From NCBI RefSeq assembly GCF_014529535.1, contig NW_023503370.1, positions 1,632,552-1,696,551 on the forward strand: a DNA stretch of 64,000 nt, in the 5' to 3' direction. Below the pieces are notes generated by a model, which was not told the DNA's origin, searched no databases, and saw only the letters and a program-made list of their open reading frames with translations. The translations under genes were made by a program, and so were the position numbers. This DNA is from Bradysia coprophila (taxonomy: Eukaryota > Arthropoda > Insecta > Diptera > Sciaridae). Shown here piece after piece: positions 19,481 through 30,851 of this stretch (positions within the stretch are counted from its first letter, which is position 1; each line of letters starts with the position of its first letter).

Positions 19481-21839
19481 TTAAAAAAAACCTTTAAGCT
19501 TATAACATTTTTAAGGAATTTTAGCTTAAGTTAGGAACAACGAAGTCGCAATTAAGTTAGAAAAAATAGGCAGTACAAGTGGTCTGTGAACCGTTTAGTA
19601 AAGGTCCTGTTCTATAGAATTATTTTTTAGAGGTACAATCTACGATTGACCACAATTCGGCTGGCTTCTTGGTATACATGAACGTTTAAGTAATATACAT
19701 GTGAAACAAGTTGATTATTGTCCTCTGTGAGTGCAAGATGTTTATTTTTTCAACAACGTCATACTATAAGACAAAATTTAGCCAAAAAATTTCAACAACG
19801 TCCAACTTTTGATACTTTCAAACATTACAAAATTATCTATTTTAGACACAACCTACGCCTCTATTGCCCCCAATCTGTTAACTTTCAATTCACCGATGCA
19901 AAAATAAAATTAAAAATTTTAAGTCACCGAACAGCACTTTTTTGTTGTTAAAACCACACCAAAGAAAAAAACATTTTCTCGTCCACCTAACATCCCATCA
20001 TCGATTACGAATTATGACACAAACATAGACAACAAAAGTTCTTAAACTTTTGTTGTTGTTGTTGTTGAATAAATGCGGAACATAAGTACTTACAACTTTC
20101 TGTTACGTTTAAAATGGTCGTACCAAGCGAAAAATAATTCATCCTACCACTGTGTATCACGTAAATCGCATTAACAGCGAATCGCACAAAATAAAAACTT
20201 TGAAACGTGCTTTAGATTCAGTTTTAATCCTATCTTAATATTTGATTTGGTTCTGCTTTGTTGTTTGGCTTATCGTTGAATGAAGGTGTAGATGGTTATT
20301 TATTGGCCGAAAATTGGGTTAAAATGACCGATGGGATTGATGACGTTAATTGAACAAACTTTCGTATTGCCCACTAATATATTTGTGTGTCGGTAAATGT
20401 TCTTTTAATCCAACGTTTATTGTCAGGCATTCCATTTGCTTTATTTATATGTCGTGTCTTAAATAACATTATTACTTAGTACACACACCGACACACATCA
20501 TATAAAATTATGAAGAGAATCCAAGGTAGCTCAATGAAAGATTGTGAAGTCTTATCTAACGATTTTTGTCTAGCCCCCAATCGCCACCTTTATATGACAG
20601 GCAAAGGCAAACAAATAACCCATGACGGAATCTTAAACGAATACTTATGAGTCTTAGGAGAGAATAAATTCAAGTTTAAATGCAATAAACGACCATATGG
20701 ATGCCATGCCATCAAGTTCAATAGTTGAATATTATCTTGGGATACAACTTTATACGCCGCATCATCAACCATTGAACTTACCACCAGGAAAAGAGGTGAA
20801 GAGGTGGCGAGGTGAAGCGGCATCACGAAAGCGATATATATTTTAATATTTAAATGCATAGAGAATACATGTCCAATTAGCGAATTGTAAGAAAAATGAT
20901 ATTTCATTGATTTAACCTAATTTCGAGTAGTGTGGCGATGTCAGCAAAAATCTTTTGAGAGAAAACGACCATCGCCAGCCTATTAAGAATGAAGCCTCAT
21001 TTACAAATCTGGTCAGCACAATCTACTCTTTTTTTGGCATTACATTCTTCATTTGGCTGCAATACCATAAATGTGACACCAATTTAAATTTTGTATGAGA
21101 CTGTCGAGATATACATCAGGCATATTCTTCTTAGACTCAAGACTAGTTAAAGGCCATAAAACCTATGTTTTTCGTATCGGCTGATGCAACAATAGTGTCC
21201 CTACAGCCAATAGAATGGAACGTCGTACTTTAAAAAAAAATCATTTTTAGAAATTAGAAATTAAAATCGTTTTCTTCTACAGCACACAGTCTAAGTCACA
21301 CAAAAGTATAATAATTTGAATAATTAAATCAGAAGAACTACAACTTCAGTACCGACCAACCAATATTATGGTCGACATTTTTGTGACAATAATGTTAAGG
21401 AGCTATCCAATATCCTAACACAAGAAGACTTGAAGGTTGAAGAACTATTTCTCAACTGTCCTATAGTTCGTTCTAAAAATAGCCGACTACATTACTGCAA
21501 TCGGATGAACGCCTGAGTCTTAAGATTGTCAATTTAAATGAACGAAGTGGGAAGATGTTAGCTGATAAACTGTGATAAACTGTGTGGGTGAGAGAAAATT
21601 TGATGGTAAAACAGTTCACTATCGATGCCATCCAACAAGTTCTAAAGGAAAATGACAAAAATATGCGCAAAGTTTTGGATTGGAAATTTGTCATCTCCTT
21701 AAATCACGCATCCCAACCAAATGCTATTGGAAACTAAAATTGTGTGATTTACTGGTCTATTACATATGTACGTACGTATACACCAATTCATAATGACAAA
21801 GAGTGTGCGCATATTAGTGATTCCTTTTGGCAAACATTG

Positions 21840-21847
21840 TATAAAAA
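21840..21847 (+). promoter_or_regulatory. Probable TATA box of capa
   Basis: TATAAAAA lies 260 bp before the capa start codon. The distance suits a short 5' leader without any intron. Confidence 0.5.
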
Positions 21848-22099
21848 GGTGACCACTTGTTGACGAACATCAACATTCTACGTTTGACCGCGTCTACCAT
21901 CGTTTAAGGAAATATACAAAACGGTATCGGAACAGTTGATTAGTAACATTTTGCTGAAGTAGTGAGCGGTTTTACAATTCAATAAACTAATTTTTATTTT
22001 CGTCGGAACGAAAACCACTTGTGGATTAGCCGATTAAAACTACATTTTACGTTTGATTTTAGTGTACAAATTTTGTAGAAAAAAAATATTTTAAACAAA

Positions 22100-25000
22100 A
22101 TGTTGAAGTGTTCGGTTTATATTGAAATGATGTCGTACTTGGCAATTATTTTGGTTTTAATTTCGATAACAGTAGCTGATGCATCTGACGGTAAGGACTA
22201 ACGGATAAATTCGTCGACTAAATTTTCATTTATATATTTTTTGTTTAAAAACTAACGAACTTGTGAGACGGAGAACTGTTTGCAATAGAAAGGATTCTAA
22301 CTGAATTTTCGTTCTGCCGTAATTTCGAAGCAAACACTTTAGAAATCCATTATATTTTATAAAAATCTCTGGAAAATTGGACCAATATCTTAAACCTTCA
22401 ACGAATGATTTCGAAATTCGTTACATTTTGTACGTGTAACTTCGAAAATGTAACTGCACTATGGCTGTGAACAACTAAGTTCTTTTATTGAGCATAAGTT
22501 ATCTAGACGAAGGCAATTAAGACTAGAAGTTATTGGTTAACAAAAAAGGTTCGCAACATCTTTATCGGAATTCAATAAGCAAAAGAACTAATTTATTTAC
22601 GGAAAGCTCAACGACAAAGAGATTTTCGCAATTTTTCTAACACTTGCTGATTACATTCAATAGTAAAGAATTTTTCATTTTCATTTTTCTTCACCAAAGA
22701 CCGAATAACAGAATGAAGTTCTTGTTTCAAAAATGAACATTTGATCCGCGCTCACGGTAACTTTCAATTTTTGATTACGGAACGATTTACACTTTTCTCA
22801 GAACATTGGAAACTTCCCTTTCCAACTTTTAAATAATTCTTCGCACAGAATGAAAAACTCTCACTGATCGTCTAATCAATAGTCATTTACATAACAAGCG
22901 ATGAAAAGAACAGTTTTCCTGTGAATTTTGTTAATCCAAGGCGAGACCGAGGTCGGTAAACACACGAAAATGTAACTTTTATACTGTGTTTTATATTGGA
23001 TTTTACACGCTATCGAACCGCAAGCATGTAAATCATATTTACCCTTATTTGGTGTCTGTTACCTAACTAAGTCACTTCTTCACAACTAACCTTTCAAAAA
23101 AAGTAATTATTGAGGGTCAGACCATCGAAGTTGCGGATGGAGTGACTCAAATATTCCATTCACAATAATTTCAATATTAAATTTAAATCAAATACAAAAC
23201 GTCTCTCTGTGGTCTTCAGTCTTCACATTAATAATTATTAGCGGAAAATGTCAATCGATTGGCTAACATCGATCACCAATTACAATAAATCCGTTTCAAA
23301 AGAAGAGACAGTGAAGAGAACAAAATTTCATCGTATAAATATAGTTGGTAATCAATCTGGGGTTTTCGGTGGTTATAGTATGCATATGAATTGGATGAAT
23401 TTGTTTCTTTTTCTTTTCCCTTTCTTCGCAGCAATGAACATTAATGTCTATTTTGATCAAAAGAAATGGTTGGGTTTAAATTGAATCTAAAGTTTGATAT
23501 GATGTTTGTGTCTTGTGTGGGAATGAAACTGTGACTGATAGTGAAAAGGGTTTTTTTGTTGTTGACCGAATTTTCTTAACACTTTTCCATTTTAACTGAT
23601 TAGAAATAACTAGCAGGGTTGTATGTCGTGTACCTACACATTTAGACTTTTTTACAACTGATGGTTTCATTTCCAATTTTTAATCTTAATATTTGAACAA
23701 TGCCCCCTTGCGAAACGAACATCAAATTTTTTTGTGTTAAATAAGCTTACCTTTCAAAGCACCTTTCAAAGCACACTTCAACATCATTTTCGAATTCTTG
23801 AACAATTTATAAACGGTTTCAATATACCGTTTAACTTTAATAAACAAATTTATTGTTACATAACGTCCGGTGTTGTTGATGGGGATTTGAATGGAATGGA
23901 AGGAAGGGGACGAAGTTTTTGATCTATTTATTTTTTGATGAAAACATTGTTTTATACAAAACTTTTTCGTCCGTATTGCAATGTACTAACACTGAGAATA
24001 ATAAATACGAGATTACATATCGGAAGGCTGATTCTTGGATAAATGTTTACTTTGCTGGAGAATGGAATGACAGAATCATTCACCACTATAAACATATTAT
24101 TTTCAAAGTTGTTGAACAATGTTTCAAAAGAGACAATCGTATTACTCTTAATCATCTGTCATTGACAACGACGTCAAGAAAGAATGACGATCTCCAGCCA
24201 GGATTCTTTCATATAACAAAACATACATAGTTAAGCCAAGGAAGTACAAGATTTGGCATCAAAAAATTATCCAATATTTATAACAAAACATGTAACAGAT
24301 TCATTCGTTAGGTGCCAATAGGTGCTACATCTACATACATTAAGGGTATTCAATTGCTCATTTTGTAGAAAAAAATATTTTAATTTCCAACAGAGAGAGA
24401 AACAGAATACCTAAAGCCGAAAAGAGCGTATGGAGGAGTGTCAGCTTTAACACCCTTCCCACGAATTGGAAGAAGCGATCCTGAATTGTACAGTTTCGAA
24501 AGCAATTACAATATGGGTGATGAGTACGAAGGTATTTATCCGTATAACACATTGTCCATTCGATGGAACATCTTCACGAAATGTTTGAAATTCCGTCCAG
24601 ATTATCCACATGAAGTGAAACGACTGGGACTTATCCCATTTCCACGCGTCGGACGATCAGACAGATATCTCACTAAAGAAGCGATCAAGAATTTGTTGAA
24701 ACGTGGGGCCCAAGGCGGTGGCAATGGAATGTGGTTCGGACCCCGATTGGGCCGAACTCAGAAACGGAACACTGAAATGAGAGATTCAATCCAAGGTGAC
24801 CATGTGTAAAGAGGTGATTCATGTTTGATGTTTATTTAGCTAATTTCGTTTAGTTTTATCCGATTTAGATGTAGATTGTTTAGAGCCCGATGGTAATAAA
24901 TTAGGTCATTGGTAATGTTGCTAAATGGTTTTAATTGTAAATTGATTATCTTGCCAATTTTTGTAAGTACAAGTTGTTTGTAGTTAGCATTTTACATAAA

Positions 25001-25362
25001 TTGGTTGTCATTTTGATGAATCATTGATGCACAATGAATCAGAACATAATTCAGAATATATTAAAATCGTAGAAAAGCATTGAAATTTGCAGACCCTTGT
25101 GGAAAAGGACTCTTCAATTTGTTGAAAAGAGCATCCTCACTCCTAAAACTGTGTTGCCTTTTTGAGATGTTGGAGGTTGTTCTTTTCGACAAATCGACGA
25201 TTCCTTTTTCTCTTTTGGGAGTTAGAAGCAGTCTATATTTTCAAAATTATTAATAAAATTTTTATTGTTCTTCCCTTTACTGTAGCCCGACGAGCCGATG
25301 TATTTACACCAAGATTGGGTCGTGAATCTGGTGAACAATTTGACAATTATGACATAAACTAG
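22100..25362 (+). CDS. Capa: CAPA neuropeptide precursor (periviscerokinins and pyrokinins)
   Basis: Three exons (22100-22190, 24394-24795, 25286-25362; both introns phase 1) encode 189 residues. Residues 1-26 form a signal peptide with a hydrophobic core (YLAIILVLISITVA). Predicted amidated peptides are: AYGGVSALTPFPRI after KR41; LGLIPFPRV after KR107; GAQGGGNGMWFGPRL after KR134; and ADVFTPRL after RR167. Each is followed by Gly-Arg. The first two are periviscerokinins (FPRV/I-amide), which in flies act on Malpighian tubules through CapaR. The third is the tryptopyrokinin WFGPRL-amide. The GRSDPE spacing after peptide 1 matches the Drosophila precursor. The fourth peptide, on the last exon, has no counterpart in Drosophila Capa and looks like a pyrokinin. 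It could suggest a hugin-type gene, but two FPRI/V peptides make capa the clear call. Confidence 0.93.
22920..23030. repeat. Dispersed repeat, GAGGCGAAGCCGAGGTC type, copy 1
   Basis: It lies in capa intron 1. It matches 59510-59640 over about 115 bp: GTGAATTNTGTT, GGCGARRCCGAGGTC, CACACGAA, ATNGGATTTTACANGCT. The family is unknown. Confidence 0.6.
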
Positions 25363-27304
25363 GCTAAACGTGCGCTTATTTCCGGCTGCAAAAAGCTCAA
25401 AAATTAATTCTTAATTTAATAGACTTAATTTACCCTCAATTCTTAAGAAAATGATCTCCTTTTTTCTATACATTAAAGAAATGAATCAAACAAAATCCTG
25501 CAATATTGTCATCCACAAAGAATATATAAATGGCTGGATGATGTTAATTGAACGGCGATTTTCAAACAAAAAAAAAATATTTCTAGATTTCGTTTAGTGA
25601 AAATCGCGCTTAGTTAACGTCTAACTTTGTGGATTGCAATTTTGGCGAATGCAAAAAATAAATAAATAAATTTATATTTTTACAGTACAATAATTTATCT
25701 ACGTACAAAATAATGATTGTAATAAAATGAAAATGTAAAACATTTATTGTACTTAAGATAAGAAGCAAATAAATGCACAAGTGCATTAATCATGATTGAG
25801 TTTTGTTTTCAATTGAAAATTGTAAGCAGCACTGGAAATTGTGTCCCATTGAATGGCAAACGATTCACCTTGTGGGCCTTGTTTCATAATATCCCGGAAT
25901 TGGATTACTGGCGCATAGCAATTCCAATAATGTATCAAGAAACATTGGAACACACTTAGCTTTCTCCATTTTTTTTGGCTTCACTAAAATGTTTACAAAC
26001 TGCAAAATGAGAGACATAGACAATTCATCAACCAAAAATAAACCAGACAACCAAAATGGGCAGTTCCCCAGTCCTCAAATTTGAAGACTCAAATTTTCAA
26101 ACACCGTACGACTCAATCAAATCATCAAAAATTTCGTTTGTTGAGTGGAACGACGCGACGGTTTGCCTCAAGTCAACCACCTCAAACAGGTATGTACGTA
26201 TGCACCTTCATATTCAATAGGACGAAGACTCTAGATTTTTTTAATGGTCTCATTTTTGGTTCCGTCGTATGTAAATGTTCGGCTTTCCCAGACTCCTCTA
26301 AACACCTTTAATGTGCAAACAAATCGATTTGATTTACTTTTCATTTACTTTAATTGTACTTTTCACTAACATTTAACTTATGCTTAACGGGCCATTAGGG
26401 AGGAATGTTGGTTACTTCTTCTTCCCCCGACTGTATCAATTTGAAATTTTAAACCATTGTACAGATTACAGACGCGTTTCCGGAAAATTCCCTACTTATC
26501 ATTGCTCCTTTTCAAATTATTTCGGTATGATCTCGGGAGTAACCAATATAACCGACTATTGTACGTCCTTTACGCAAGATCTCGTAATAGTATATTAATG
26601 TTTCAGTGCTTTAAGGAAAACATTTATACCATGAGGATAGTATGTATGTCCACTACGCAATAAAAATTGGATGGTAATTAGCGATTACGCCCTTTTTTAA
26701 GCTCAAATTTAACTTTTACTTTTTTGTGGGTTTTGTTTGTTTCAGTCGTTCTGTTCGTTTCACATGTATTCAGTCACATAAGAATAGCAACTGTCTTTCA
26801 TATATCTTCCGTTTCACACGTACCAGTGAGTGAAACAACTCTCCTAACGCTTCTTCTGTTGAAATCATATAAAAAATATAAAACGATGTGGAACGAATCA
26901 AGCTGCAGTACGTTGGACAAAACGTTATTTGAGTTAAGGTTAACTAGAGCCTATTATTTGCAAATTTATTTACCGATATTTACAGAAATATACCGAATAT
27001 TTACTGAATTTATGGATATTTAAATTTGGTAAACTTCAGTAAATATCTTTAGATTTTCGTAAATTTCAGTAAAATCGTCAAATAAATTTACTACCAACCC
27101 CATGCGAAAGCTGACCATTACATTGAAATTTGCTCACTGTGAAAATCATACATAACATGTGGACTATTTTCGGTCAATTTTTTTCATTTTTCTATGTGGA
27201 AATCAACTTTCACATGGGGGAAGTAGTAAACCAGACTACATTGGATGCTGCTACGCATTTTTTTACTTCGGAAACAACTTTGTGATACTCGCAAATTAAC
27301 TATG

Positions 27305-27426
27305 GTGTTTTTGAGCAACTTGCTTCGGCAAATGTTATTCGACAAGTGTAGTTGTATACATCGCTCTCTCTACAGACTCTACACTTGTCGAAAAGACAGG
27401 TACCGAAGCTTGTTACTCAAAAACAC
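27305..27426. repeat. Foldback, about 48-bp arms
   Basis: GTGTTTTTGAGCAACTTGCTTCGG at the left is answered by the reverse complement CCGAAGCTTGTTACTCAAAAACAC at the right. CTACACTTGTCG and its complement lie nearer the loop. Confidence 0.65.
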
Positions 27427-27485
27427 ACTTGTGAGTTTGCTTTTATAGCAAAATTCATACCTCATGCAATGAACTACTTTCCCAG

Positions 27486-27600
27486 CATTCAGTGTTCCAA
27501 CCTACTTTAGCGGCATCCAATGTTTCAAGTTTAAACCTACTGTCGCTTCGGCATCCAATGTTCCAACCTACTTTCGCAGCATCCAATGTTCCAACCTTCT
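27486..27600. repeat. Short tandem array, about 30-bp unit
   Basis: Three to four degenerate copies of a unit reading GCATCCAATGTTCCAACCTACTTTCGCA. Confidence 0.65.
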
Positions 27601-30600
27601 ATCAATAATTTGCTCTAAACAAGACAACAATATTTTCTGTATACAATATTGTTCGGCTTCTTTGAGAAACTTTCATTTCCGACATCTTGATTCGGTTAAA
27701 TAGAAAAAATTGTGAAAGCACTTCAGCATTTTGTTTGCGGAAATTTATTTCACTTGTCAATACCCTCTCTAGCAAACAAACCTCGCTTTGACAGTGTCAA
27801 AATATCACCTTATTCCTTGGTTTGTAGAATCATACACTGTTGCAATACCCTTTCTAGCTCGCAAACAAACTACTTTTATTAAGGTGGTGAAAGAATCAAG
27901 TAGCCTTTGGAATTTACATGTAGATTACAGCGTAGTCAGTCAAGATGTAGAATACAAAGAAATAAGGTGTGAATTTGACACAGAGAGGTAAGAGTTTGAT
28001 TGCTAGAGAGAGCATTGACTGTTGAATAATTTCTAATTTTCCATGGAAAATTCAAAGGCTGCGTTGCATTTTATCACCTTAATAAATGCAGTTAGGTTGC
28101 TAGAGAGGGTAATTTAAGACCATAGAACTTTAAACATCAAAATAGATGTCAAGGGTCAAGAGAAAATGTGTTGAGTTTTGACTAACTACTTACCCAAGTT
28201 AATTAATTCTTCGTCAAACTTGAGCTGTCGATGTCGATGATTAAAATGTGTTGATGGTCGATACAAATCTGTTTTTTGTGTTAAATATTTCTTTTTATTT
28301 CATGTTTCTCTCGTTCTCTCTCTCTCTTCTGTTCTTTAAATTAAAAATTAAAAACAAAATTAAAATAAATTATTAAGTTAAAAGTTTAATCAATATTACA
28401 AAGGCACTTAAAATTAAATGTTAATTAATATTTAGAAAGAAAAAAAACAAAAATTATTAAAATTAAGTACACATTTAGTTGGTCTTCATTTAATTAATTT
28501 ATTTGTTGTCTTTTTTATGTTTTCGAATTTTTTCTTTTTCTTCAAAAAAAAATTTTTATTCACTCTTAACGTCTGCAACAACATCTGGAACATATTATGG
28601 CGATTCCACAGTATTGCAAAAGAATTTCTCAGTATTTCGAATTTGATTAATTTCTGGTGTTTAAAAAAATATTTTTATTGCTTAACGTATGTATGGTACA
28701 TGATATGGATACAAACATTGACAAAATCTCAATCGGTAAATGCTTTTCACTTTCAACCTAAAAACGTTTTCCAACAAAATCTACGCAAGAATTCCGAATA
28801 TAAATTGAACTTTCCAGGGATAGATCACTAATATGATAGATTCACATGACCCAGACATTTTAGTCCAGATGCCACTAATCGACATAATGTTACCATGCTG
28901 TAGCTATTCAAATTTCATTAGACAGTAAACGAAGCAATTAAATTCCTATTGGAGTTTTATGGTTTTAATTTTTAACGAAATGCGGATCAGTCGAACGTTT
29001 TAAGAAACCTCATTTTACCTGTTATTTCACACACTTTTTCCAGGTAGGATTATTTCGTATCTATCGCAAAAGTTTTATCGTTTTCCTTCGGAGAATTGAT
29101 ACGTTGCGTTGGTACGCGAGATTGAAGAGAGAGGGAAGTGGAGAAGATACACGTGAATGACTACTGGCACCTATGAGAGAGTATCCGAGAGAAGTGCATA
29201 CAAAATTGGTTCCATTCTCTCTCTTACTTGCCAGATGTCATTCACATGTTCCTTCTACCAACTTACACATTTTTCTGTTTTCCATGTATCATTTTTGAGG
29301 TAAAACCTCTAGCGTATTATTCAATCAAGTGACAGTGTGGTATGATGACATTTCGATCTGTCTTAAGCTTTCGCAGGCGGCAGGAGCTATTTCTTTTGAG
29401 ACAAAACCTCTCTTACCCCATTTGTTTTAACATACATCTGATATACAAGACAACATTCATCATCACAGAATTCATCATTTATGGTTGTCATTGGAAGAGA
29501 TATAGCCGCCTGTGAAAGGTAAACGTAATGAGAGAGTTAAGACGAATAAGAAACAATTTGTTCTATGTTTTTGTACGACTTTTAATGATGTGAAAAGTCG
29601 GAACGAAACAGTCACGTTTTTCTCCCTCTCTATCGAAAGAGGCTAGATCTTATCGAAAACTTATTTTTTACAGACAAAATTTTGAAGATTTTCACCATTA
29701 TGGTGAATGTACTTATCGAAATAGCTCAGCAGTTATTGATAACTGTGTTGTCACATTGTAATATCGTTCTGTAAAAGCACTGAATTTGAAATTAGATCAC
29801 TTGTGTAAAATGAATTCTTACGATTAACACTGGTAGAACCAGGGAGAACCGAGTAATTTGTTTTATATGTATTATAAACGGATGAACCGATGAGTAATTT
29901 TAGTCACAATATTATGACAATTTAAAGGTTAATTGGTAGAACAATTCGTTACTTACGTCCCCGTAAAACTGGCCGAACGATAATTCATAACGAGTCGAAT
30001 TCGCAAATTTTTGTTTGAAATTTCAGTTAGCAAAATAATTCTGAAATAAAATTGGTAATTTGATGTCAATTAGTTAGTCGGCCAGATGCGAATATATAAT
30101 TATGGTTTAGTGATCTATCTCTCAAGCACATGCTTTGTAGATATTAAATTTCTTCCGTTTTTTTTTTTTATAAATCGTAAAATGGACTCACGAAACAAAG
30201 TTCCGTTCCGTTGGATGTTGATTCTTATTCGTGACGGGCATTTTTTTCATTCATTCAACGATAAAAAGCCATTCATGTTATGCTTCACGCATGCAAAACA
30301 CCCGACCTTACGCCATCCAACTATAGTATGGAAAAATCGTTTTGACTTTTCGACACTGATTAGTCAAATATGAAAGTATTTTATTGACATAAAGAAAAAT
30401 GATGGACTGGGTTGCACATATCGACGAAAAATGGCACAATTTACAATTATTTGTTTTTTGATATTAAGTTGGCGCATCGAGTGTCTCTTCGCATCGAAAT
30501 AGATTATTGTTCGGTGATAGAAGATTTCGCTCGACTCTCTCATTCATTCACTTCAGTCCGTATAAAATTGAACACAATGCGTAGCTAACGATCTCCACAA

Positions 30601-30851
30601 ACCACAACGATAATCCATTTCGATGGAGAAAACCTAAAATTCGTTTTCGTTTAGTATACTCAATTTCAACTTCAATTCATACCTTGATCAGACCCTCAGC
30701 TCAGACTTTCAAATTCAACAACAAAAAAATGTAAAAAAATATTTTCTCTCCGTTTTAGTAAAATCTAAATCGAATGATTGAGCAATAACGGTTATAAGTA
30801 GTAGCTAATTATGCCAAAAATCAAACAAAATATTAAAGAATACCATAACCA

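Larger units (their letters stand above)
17555..22099. other. Intergenic between trp and capa
   Basis: It contains the trp polyadenylation signal, an inverted-repeat element (18755-19109), a dispersed repeat copy (about 19280-19480) and the capa promoter region. No additional exon with family support was seen. The open frame on the minus strand at 20590-20907 has no motif. Confidence 0.6.
25363..30851. other. Intergenic between capa and the coiled-coil gene
   Basis: AATAAA occurs at 25657-25662 and is a likely capa polyadenylation signal. Further on are a foldback (27305-27426), a short tandem array (27486-27600), a block of GTAAATTTACTGAAAT-like words (26950-27090), a very AT-rich stretch (28310-28520) and CT-rich runs near 28310 and 29130. 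No supported exon was found. Confidence 0.55.

Noticed and set aside
23248-23484. A 78-codon frame in capa intron 1
   Set aside because: No peptide cleavage sites, no matching splice phase, and the capa model is complete without it.
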